From: Hyaloperonospora brassicae
Taxonomy: Eukaryota > Oomycota > Peronosporomycetes > Peronosporales > Peronosporaceae
NCBI GenBank assembly: GCA_947650285.1
Contig: CANTFL010001248.1
Location: 62,001 to 126,000 of the forward strand
Direction of reading: 5' to 3'
DNA: 64,000 nt
Shown: piece by piece, positions 56,626 through 64,000 of the stretch
Numbering within the stretch: the stretch's first letter is position 1
How the letters are laid out: each line of letters starts with the position of its first letter
Notes under the pieces: model-generated
What the model saw: the letters and a program-made list of their open reading frames with translations, nothing else
What the model was told of the DNA's origin: nothing
Databases searched by the model: none
Translations under genes and position numbers: made by a program

Positions 56626-58781
56626 GTACACCGCAGTTGGTATCAATGCAACACAGTGCGGCGCTGTTACTTGTTCAGTGTCGTGTAGTATTCTGTTTGC
56701 TTTGTTACAGTCGCAACACCCTGTTCAAGCCACTTCTTATTCTTGGCAACCTAATTCAAGTTCATTGAACTTGTTTTAGTAAGATACAGATGGTGTCATC
56801 CAGCAAGCAACGACTTGGGAAAGTTTGCGTGATAATGTAAGCATCTATACGGGGAAGCGCTACCCCAAACTCGCTACAGCTTCAGCTGATTGAGGAATGT
56901 AAGTACAGTCCAACAACCAGTTGAGTGCCTCGATTTAGTAAATCGGGATGTGATCACGTGCATAAGCGTCTCTTATCGTGGCGATCCTTTATCATCGTAA
57001 GATTGTACTATGCACCGAAAAAGCAGGTCGGTGCGTGCAGTCTTTCAAGGACTTCGTAGGGTGTCTGAACTAATCATGGCGAAAAAGGTACTACGGGATT
57101 CGAAAAAGCATCTTGTTGTGGTAGGTGTGCTGACGGTCATATCCACGTAGTAATTGACGTTGCTTCCTTGAACTTGTTACATCATCATTACATCCCTTTC
57201 TCAGTTGTCCAAGAGCAATGTGTTTGTTTCGATGCATACTGGTGGACGTGAGAGAAAAAGTGTAAACGAAGGGAGTTGACCAAGAAAGACAAGGTCACGA
57301 ACGAAAGACGAAGCACAGGTCGAGCGGCGAACAAGCAGCAGGTGGAAGCAAAGACATTCGGCAAAGTGGTGTCTTGTTCTGATCAAGAGGACTTTGGCAT
57401 TGCGGAAAATGAAACCCTGCCAGGGTGTTTTCAATTCTCGTGTGGTGACACGGACGGATATAAGTTGGTCCGAGGGGGAGTGGATCGAAAACTCGTGAAG
57501 AATGCAACAGCTGAACCATCAATAGACGACTCGATACCGTACGAAAGTGAACAATCGTGACTGGTTCAGCGTGATTGGCCTTGATCGCCCTTCGATCACA
57601 TGCAAGGCATGTGGCTACATCAAGCGTTGCAACTCCACATCTGAGTCGCAGCATTGGTCACTATCAGGAAATCGCACTTCGACCGCCATAACGCCACACC
57701 TTGGCCTCGTAAGCAGCAAAGTCGCCGAGTCTGTTGTCACTAGTACCGTCCTTGAAGTTCATCGCTGTAACTTCATGCCTTTGCTCTCTTCACGAACGAC
57801 GAAACGGTACAAGATGTATGTGTTCTTTTCGCAGCACTACCTCAATGCGTGTGGGCGATGTATGGAGGGCGGCAGTAGTAGCTTCAGCATTTCCACTTTG
57901 GTAAGCTGTACTCAATAGCCTGCTCTGCAAACGAGGAATTTACATACATTGCCAGGCATCCACTTCTGCGTTATACAATTTCCTTCCACGACTGCGAGCC
58001 CTCGATCGGTAACGAGGACGCACGACACTTGACGAGGCGCACATGTGCGGATATAACATGGTACCTGTGACCCTCTGCGGCGTTTCCATCAAGAAAGCAG
58101 AAGGCAAATGGAAGTGCCGATTTTGTGCATATTTCCTAGACGACGTGAAGCACCGACATCTGAACCCTTAAATATAGTGCTCGTTCGATTGCGTGTGTGC
58201 TTTATGGCCTAACGACTCATCACTTGTTCATTTGCATGTCGATCGAGCCGCATGACACTGTTTTGCAATCATCATGTCTTTGGACAGAGCAAAACGCTGT
58301 TGCATTTTCATACGTCCTTCGCCATCGCGCTCAGACGTGTTCAGAGTGACATTATCGCGTGGCTGATCAAATGGCAACTTCATCAATGTCCCAGAGCCGA
58401 GCTCGTCGTAAAAATTACATGTGCAGCGACAGTGGCCACAGCGTAGCAAAAGTTGCAACGCAACTATGTAAAGCCAGCGCTGCTCATGAGCTGCTTGATG
58501 TTATACCACAAGATAATGGGTTCTCTTGTCGAGAATAGTCAAAGTCATGATCTTCACAAGACATTCCACTCGGTGAGAGTTTGCTCCGTACTGCTTGTTG
58601 TTAATCAGACGACGAATATCAAGTGACGTCTTTGTTACTCACACGGTCTTGCGATGACTGAAATGCGTACGACTGCTGCATAGCATCGTCCATCGGTCAC
58701 AAATCTCTGCTACTGCGTCCGACCCTGTCCCCAGCAAGCTGTTACATAAAGACACCTATCACATCTACCTACCTACTCATC
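56626..58781. other. Intergenic region
   Basis: No supported gene. Short frames at 57276-57560 and 57547-57918 (both plus) overlap and have no domain. Confidence 0.5.
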
Positions 58782-61103
58782 TCACTTCTGCATGTCGAGG
58801 GATCGCTGGTAGGCCGCAATAGCCTTCTCGTGGTCACCCTTTTCGAAGAGGATCTTACCCAACAATGTCGAGTTTGTCGCAGACGGCTCCAACGACAACG
58901 ACTTCGTAATGGAAGCCACAGCCTCGTCCAAATTCTCATCGGCATAGTACGCCCGACCAAGTAGCGAATGAAGAGCAGGATCGTCAGGACGGATTTCTGC
59001 GGCGCGCGTGAAAGCTTGCACCGCAGCACTAACACTGCCTTTTTCCATCATCACATGGCCGAGGCTTACCAGCACGTCCACTTCTGGCAACGTGTCGCTC
59101 CCCACTTCGCTTTCAGTCTCGCCTTCCAGTGCCATCTCGTCTTTTTCTGTAATCGTTGCAGCCTTCACTGCCTCCACCATCGCTTCCTCATCATCGTCAT
59201 CGTCATCATAGTCAACTTCTTCGTCATCAATCAGGTACTCCTTCACAACGTCGTCAATTTCGACATCAACGTCCGCTTCAGCGTCGTGAAAGTCACCGAT
59301 GTCGGTCTGGCGTCCCTCAATATCCGAGTCCGTATCGGATCCATCGATGTCATCGTACGTGGATTCCACGGCAGCGATTGTATTTAGTGCGTCTTGAAGT
59401 CGTGTTGTTCTCCGTCTCGCAAAATTTGCAGCCATCGGGTTGGAACGAGGTGGCTCATGTCGTGCTTGCTGCGGTGGCAGTGCACCACCAGCGTGAGGGC
59501 TATCGATATATATCTCGCGTGTCGGCAGAAAACAGCCAGCACTTCGGGTCCTACTCAGTATTTGACCTGGAGAGCGATACATTGGTGTGCCAGAGCTTGG
59601 CACTGGACTTGCTTTGTATGGAGTTGGCATGCCAGGGCCTGTGTGCACCGGCATCGGCAACGAACACTGTCGATCGCGCGACTTGGGCACAATGCCGTCA
59701 CCACTCCCTCCACTCGTGTTGCTACCATGAGACCCGCTCGTAAGACGATCTGGGTCGTTCAGCATTTCAGCCTGGACACGCAACTGCATCTCAGCTTGCT
59801 GCTTCTCTTCTATGAGCTGCGTGACCTGTTTTTGCAAATTTGCCACCTGTGCGTTCACTGCATCATCGTTTCCACCTTGGTGTGACCTCGCGACAGAGTT
59901 CGACGCGCGTGCCGGTGCCGACACGTGACGCTCGAGCATATTATTCGGTGGCGAGCGCTGCGCCTCGTCTGAGCGACGCGCGTCACTTTCGAGAGCTGGA
60001 ATGACGCGCGCCAACGAGATCGCGCGCTGCGCAACCTGTGTCGTGAGCTGTCGCGGCCGTCCTTGGCGACCCGCGTTGCGCAGCACGTCGTGGCACACGA
60101 CACAGACGCGATGACGGTCGTTCAGTCCATAGTGCGGCAGCTTCATGCGCTCGCGCGCCGAGTGGTCGCGACAGATCGATTGGCCGCAATTGCGGCAATG
60201 GTGTCGCTTCTTAAACGTGCCAAACTTTTGCGCGCAAATGCTGCAGCTCGGGGCGTTCATCCAGCGTGGCGGCAGCGACACGGCACTTCGAGTCGTCACG
60301 GACGGTCGTTGTGCCACAATCGACTGCGGCCGCACCGACTCAGTGGTCCGCCGCGGCGACCAGGGACTCGAGGCGGTCGCGGTCGTCCCCCCAGCGCCCA
60401 TGGCCACGTTCGTCCGCTGCTGCGTGTAAAAGTCATTGTCCGAGAACGACCGCAGCTTGAGCGACGCCGTGCTGCTCAGGCCACGCGACCGCTGCCCGAA
60501 CGGTACACCACCCTGCGGCACGGGCAGGTCACCTGCAATGGCTTGGAACCGCTCCGACGGGCGCAGCGGCCCACCGTCTTCCTGCATCGGCGGCAACTGC
60601 TGCTGCTGCTGCTGCAACTGTTGGCTGTCTTGCTGCAGCTTGGCCTCTTGCTCGGCCAAAGCCAACTGGTCCGGCAGCCCCTCCTTGGCACACACGTGGT
60701 GGTACATCTCCTCCAGTAGCTTGAGACTGCGGCTCGAGAGTCCCGCCTTGCGCGCGAGCTGCACGGCGTTCTCGCCCGTCATGGCCTTCTTCAGCACTGC
60801 GTCCGGGTACGACGCGAGCAGCGCCTGTAGCCACTCGATGCGCGCTTGGGCCTTGATCGCGATCTGAAGCGGCAGCATCTCGGCCGTGTTCGGCCGCCGC
60901 GCGCCGCTGGGGAACGCCTTCAGTAGCGCCAAGAGCACGCCCTCGCTGATCGACTGCGGCTCGGTGCACGCCCAGTGCAGCGGCAACATGCCGTACGAGT
61001 CCACTTGCTGCGCCGTGGCGGGTTCGGCGTCCACGAGGCGCCGGAGCTCGTCCCAGCGCGAGCTCTTGGCCAGTTTCACGGCGTCGAGGCGCTTGCTCGC
61101 CAT
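58782..61103 (-). CDS. Ankyrin-FYVE-TPR protein
   Basis: Single frame of 773 residues. The ATG at 61103 is chosen because upstream codons are low complexity. Residues about 1-140 form ankyrin-like repeats (GMLPLHWAC, EMLPLQIAIK). A poly-Gln run follows near 160-170. A FYVE zinc finger is at 281-340: WMNAPSCSIC, KKRHHCRNCGQSIC and HRVCVVCHDVL, with all eight zinc ligands and the basic patch. The usual WxxD is WMNA, so the acidic residue is missing. A coiled coil (about 420-460), a Ser/Pro-rich linker and an acidic Asp/Glu run precede three C-terminal TPR repeats (about 678-773). FYVE fingers bind PI3P on early endosomes, so an endosomal adaptor role is likely. The combination of modules is typical of oomycete domain shuffling. 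Partners are unknown. Confidence 0.88.
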   Translation of the reverse strand: MASKRLDAVKLAKSSRWDELRRLVDAEPATAQQVDSYGMLPLHWACTEPQSISEGVLLALLKAFPSGARRPNTAEMLPLQIAIKAQARIEWLQALLASYPDAVLKKAMTGENAVQLARKAGLSSRSLKLLEEMYHHVCAKEGLPDQLALAEQEAKLQQDSQQLQQQQQQLPPMQEDGGPLRPSERFQAIAGDLPVPQGGVPFGQRSRGLSSTASLKLRSFSDNDFYTQQRTNVAMGAGGTTATASSPWSPRRTTESVRPQSIVAQRPSVTTRSAVSLPPRWMNAPSCSICAQKFGTFKKRHHCRNCGQSICRDHSARERMKLPHYGLNDRHRVCVVCHDVLRNAGRQGRPRQLTTQVAQRAISLARVIPALESDARRSDEAQRSPPNNMLERHVSAPARASNSVARSHQGGNDDAVNAQVANLQKQVTQLIEEKQQAEMQLRVQAEMLNDPDRLTSGSHGSNTSGGSGDGIVPKSRDRQCSLPMPVHTGPGMPTPYKASPVPSSGTPMYRSPGQILSRTRSAGCFLPTREIYIDSPHAGGALPPQQARHEPPRSNPMAANFARRRTTRLQDALNTIAAVESTYDDIDGSDTDSDIEGRQTDIGDFHDAEADVDVEIDDVVKEYLIDDEEVDYDDDDDDEEAMVEAVKAATITEKDEMALEGETESEVGSDTLPEVDVLVSLGHVMMEKGSVSAAVQAFTRAAEIRPDDPALHSLLGRAYYADENLDEAVASITKSLSLEPSATNSTLLGKILFEKGDHEKAIAAYQRSLDMQK

Positions 61104-61840
61104 CGCGAGGTTCGGAGAGGAATGGGTTCGTTTTGGGGCGGGCGGCAGGAATAGTCTTATTCGGAGGTCGCCACCACCGCCGGCCGCCTGAGCGCGGTGG
61201 ATTGATTCGTCGGGTTGCGGGCGGGGAAAAAACCGGTACCACGGGAGCAGCGCCGAGTGGGCACTGGACGCGGGACACATACCGATAGCGAGGGAGAGAG
61301 AGAGAGAGAGATTGGTCGGTCGGTCCTCTGACGACGACGGAGCAAGAGCGAGCGAGAGAGAGAGAGCGCGTGCATTGGGTGCGGTTGGCGGTATATTATT
61401 ATCTCTAGTTGGAACCGTCTTGGGTCGAGTTTGCTGCGTTGTTGTTTTTCGCCGATGGCGGGCGGCTGAGATGCACGACGTTGATGGGGATTGCTCGTGT
61501 GTGTGTGTGTGCGCGCACGTCACGATTATTTACAACAAGAGTCCATCATCACCAATGCAAGAGAGTCAATTCGCGCTCCTGCGACTGTCGTTTCCACTGT
61601 CGCTTGCTTGTGTTTTCATCACACTGGACAACGAATTGAGGATGGCGACTGGAAGGCGCTCACCACTCACAATTGATCGACAAACAGATAAATTGATAGA
61701 CACCGACAGAATCGACACGGCGTGAAAGCAACGAGCTACGCAATGCCTTCCCTTCGATAGCTCGACTTGATCGCACGATATCGCTGCCCCCCCCCCGCTT
61801 GGGACCGCAGGCCCACGCAATTTACCAAGACAGAGAGCAA

Positions 61841-61857
61841 GAGAGTACATGCAAGAG
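61841..61857. repeat. 17-bp direct repeat, left copy
   Basis: GAGAGTACATGCAAGAG is repeated exactly at 62756-62772. The two copies enclose an 898-bp block that includes the tandem array. It could be a long target duplication. Confidence 0.7.
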
Positions 61858-62126
61858 TTGTTGGTGTCAAGTACGTCCATTATAATGATAACTAACGACT
61901 GATAAGTGTGACAAGAAGTACGGCCCGGGTATCGGGTCGACAACTAAAGGGCTCCGTAGAGCCAGGGGCGACGGCAACGAGGTCAGAGACCCTCCTACCG
62001 AAGCCAACTACGAGTCAATCATGACCGCTGGCGCGACCAAGTAGACTGGGGACATGCGTACCGCCAAGGCGGCAGCACGTACAACGCGGGTATGCTGCCA
62101 TATAAGGCAACAAACCCCTTTAGGAC

Positions 62127-62600
62127 CGCTTGCGCGGCCCCCGACGTGGAGTGCGATCACCGAAGTGACTGCGTGGCGTGGAGAACGCCAACCCGCCGTC
62201 TATCTCTCCGCGGAGCTCAACCATCTGCGATGGTGGCTCCCTACAGCCGCTTGCGCGGCCCCCGACGTGGAGTGCGATCACCGAAGTGACTGCGTGGCGT
62301 GGAGAACGCCAACCCGCCGTATATCTCTCCGAGGAGCTCAACCATCTGCGATGGTGGCCCCCTACAGCCGCTTGCGCGGCCCCCGACGTGGAGTGCGATC
62401 ACCGAAGTGACTGCGTGGCGTGGAGAACGCCAACCCGCCGTATATCTCTCCGAGGAGCTCAACCATCTGCGATGGTGGCCCCCTTCAGCCGCTTGCGCGG
62501 CCCCTTGACGTGGAGTGTGCGCTCGCCGCAGCGGCGACACGTGGCGCGGGGTACGCCTCCAGTCCGTAAAACACCCCTGCTAGGGCCGCTTGCGTGACCC
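62127..62600. repeat. 121-bp tandem repeat array
   Basis: Units start at 62127, 62248, 62369 and 62490 (CGCTTGCGCGGCCCC), a period of exactly 121 bp. The first three are nearly identical, the fourth is diverged and shortened, and a fifth degenerate start lies at 62587. The unit contains GCGATCACCGAAGTGACTGC. No coding role is seen. Confidence 0.95.
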
Positions 62601-62755
62601 GTCGGTCTCCTACGCCCACACCCGCGACTGCGAGTGCAGCGTGCGCGCGTCAGATCTTCGACCACGTCGGCTCCCCAAGGGGAGGATTCCCTCCGACGTG
62701 ACGGCCCCGAAGGGAAAAAGACTGGCTTGAGCTGAACCGTGAAAATTTGGGAATG

Positions 62756-62772
62756 GAGAGTACATGCAAGAG
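62756..62772. repeat. 17-bp direct repeat, right copy
   Basis: Exact copy of 61841-61857. Confidence 0.7.
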
Positions 62773-62985
62773 ATGAAGCGGAACAGAGCGGCTTTGCCTG
62801 CCTATCCATCGTTTCCTAGACATCGCTCTTTTTCTATCACACATGCGAAACGCAGCTACTTCAGTGTGCTTTCTTTCCCCCGCACCCTCTGTCTGGCGTG
62901 TCGGCAGCTACTTCAGCCAAATACGTCTTTCGGCGGCGTGTCAAGCTATATGATAGGTTGGTAAATAACATCACCGACTTGTGCC

Positions 62986-63097
62986 CTCGCTCGTACTTAG
63001 TCGTTTCCTCACTGCCTCGTTCGTACTTAGTCGCGCCTCACCTTTTCCTTCGTACGTGGCCGTTACGTACCCTCAGCTCCTCGTTCGTACTTAGTCG
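62986..63097 (+). promoter_or_regulatory. Three copies of TCGTACTTAGTCG upstream of the LPA1-like gene
   Basis: TCGTACTTAGTCG is at 62991-63003, 63021-63033 and about 63085-63097, each preceded by CTCG. All lie 100-210 bp before the ATG at 63198. They may be transcription factor sites; this is inference from repetition and position. Confidence 0.5.
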
Positions 63098-63197
63098 CAC
63101 CCGCTCCGCCGGCCTGCTACGGTCTCCTGGGCGGCAAGCGTCACCCTCGCCAGAAGAGCGCGCTGTACGTCCCTCTTCTCCGCCTCTCACGCGAGCC

Positions 63198-64000
63198 ATG
63201 AACGCCGAGGAGACAGAGACCGACGGGTTCGACCCCATGGAGCTCCTGCACGTCCAGCGAGAGCAGAAGCGCGAGAGTTTCACGCGCTACCGACTGCAGG
63301 AGACGCTGATGCTGATGGGATGTCGACCGAAAGACGTGGCGACTGTCACGCGAGAGGTCTTTGCTGTGTTTGCGCAGTACGTGTCAAAAAAAGAGCAGAG
63401 AGACCGTACGAGTCGACCAGGAGGAGAAGAAGCAGAAGGAGCAGAAGAAGCAGAAGCGGAAGCAGAAAAGGAGGAGGAGGAGGAGCAGGAGACGTTGTCT
63501 GTGGTGCTTCCTTGGCATCTACTGCATCAGTGTATCTACTCGTCGCTGGCACGACTGGACTATGTGAAGCCCCAGCATTTACTGGACTTTGAAGTGGCCA
63601 AGGAGATCACGCAGCGGAATCAGAGCTTTGCAGTGCTGTTGGGAGGCACGTCAGGCACCGGCAAGTCGACGCTGGCGTCGTTGTTAGCGGCGCGGTTACG
63701 ACTGACGACGATTTTGCCCACAGACTCGGTGCGTCATGTGTTGCGATCGTTCACGTCGAAAGAGGAGAATCCGTGTGCTTTTGTGTCAACGTACCAAGCT
63801 GGAGACGCCTTGTCACCGCAGATGGTGGCAGCACTTCGGGGAGACCGAGAAGACATGTCGCCTGCAAGGCTGCACAAGAAAATGGTGCTGAAGGGCTACA
63901 CGATGCAGTCAGAGTCGGTGCTGGAGAAGCTGGACCGAGTGCTGACGATGTTTGAAGAGCGCAAGCAGTCGCTGGTTGTGGAAGGGGTGCACTTGAACAC
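63198..64000 (+). CDS. LPA1-like P-loop kinase (2-phosphoglycerate kinase family), 5' part
   Basis: Open frame from the ATG at 63198 to the end of the window (267 codons seen, no stop). Residues 25-60 (SFTRYRLQETLMLMGCRP) match the N-terminal region of plant LOW PHYTIC ACID 1 proteins. An acidic Glu/Lys-rich insert (about 75-98), coded by GAA/GCA-rich purine sequence, interrupts it. The P-loop kinase follows: Walker A GGTSGTGKST at 149-158, TDSVRHVLRSF, FVSTYQAGDAL, and VVEGVHLN near the end, all typical of LPA1 and archaeal 2-phosphoglycerate kinases. In plants this family is linked to phytate (inositol hexakisphosphate) accumulation; the substrate is not established. The family match is strong. 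No intron is needed in the visible part. The gene continues beyond 64000. Confidence 0.85.
   Translation, partial: MNAEETETDGFDPMELLHVQREQKRESFTRYRLQETLMLMGCRPKDVATVTREVFAVFAQYVSKKEQRDRTSRPGGEEAEGAEEAEAEAEKEEEEEQETLSVVLPWHLLHQCIYSSLARLDYVKPQHLLDFEVAKEITQRNQSFAVLLGGTSGTGKSTLASLLAARLRLTTILPTDSVRHVLRSFTSKEENPCAFVSTYQAGDALSPQMVAALRGDREDMSPARLHKKMVLKGYTMQSESVLEKLDRVLTMFEERKQSLVVEGVHLN

Larger units (their letters stand above)
61104..63197. other. Divergent intergenic region with tandem repeats
   Basis: Between the minus-strand FYVE gene and the plus-strand LPA1-like gene. It holds GA microsatellites (61290-61363), the 121-bp tandem repeats and 17-bp direct repeats listed below, and three copies of a 13-bp motif near the LPA1 start. 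No gene is seen. Confidence 0.6.

Noticed and set aside
61859..62112. TGTTGG...CAACA ends suggesting a short copia LTR
   Set aside because: No target duplication and no second copy in the window.

Overview
The window looks like nuclear DNA of an oomycete, most likely a Phytophthora or downy-mildew relative (Peronosporales). Evidence: short GT-AG introns of about 70-157 bp in GC-rich genes, a chromodomain Ty3/gypsy element, domain shuffling such as ankyrin-FYVE-TPR in one protein, and two predicted secreted proteins with degenerate RXLR-EER-type N-termini. I do not name a species.

Layout. 1-2582: no supported gene. 2583-3113: small secreted protein with an EER motif (effector candidate). 3786-11592: an almost complete, recently inserted Ty3/gypsy chromovirus. 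It has 526-bp LTRs with 2 differences, a TCAAT target duplication, gag, a -1 frameshift signal, a pol frame broken by two stop codons, and an antisense gene of 433 codons between pol and the 3' LTR. 11588-16658: decayed sequence with remnants of 15-bp repeat arrays. 16659-18957: Tousled-like protein kinase in seven exons. 18958-23722: mostly empty. 23723-24794: PH-domain protein. 25020-26538 (minus): voltage-gated K+ channel with a C-terminal zinc ribbon. 30473-31513 (minus): protein with a Kre9/KNH-like domain. 34936-37788: CLC-7-type chloride/proton exchanger with two CBS domains. 38574-40192: TSG101/Vps23 (ESCRT-I) in four exons. 40193-55737: 15.5 kb of AT-rich, gene-poor DNA with a solo LTR of the same family as the big element (49582-50062) and a palindrome. 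55738-56625: second secreted effector candidate (HALR...EDR, WY-like). 58782-61103 (minus): ankyrin-FYVE-TPR protein. 61841-62772: block of 121-bp tandem repeats between 17-bp direct repeats. 63198 to the window end: 5' part of an LPA1-like P-loop kinase (2-phosphoglycerate-kinase-like).

How it fits together. Housekeeping genes sit in a GC-rich stretch. Several act on endomembranes: CLC exchanger, ESCRT-I subunit, FYVE protein and PH protein. Both effector candidates lie in repeat-rich flanks, one only about 670 bp from the retrotransposon. This matches the two-compartment genome known in oomycete plant pathogens. The strongest new-looking signals are in the retrotransposon: a textbook -1 frameshift site, an intact antisense gene overprinting the chromodomain, and an LTR leader built from about 14 tiny hairpins.
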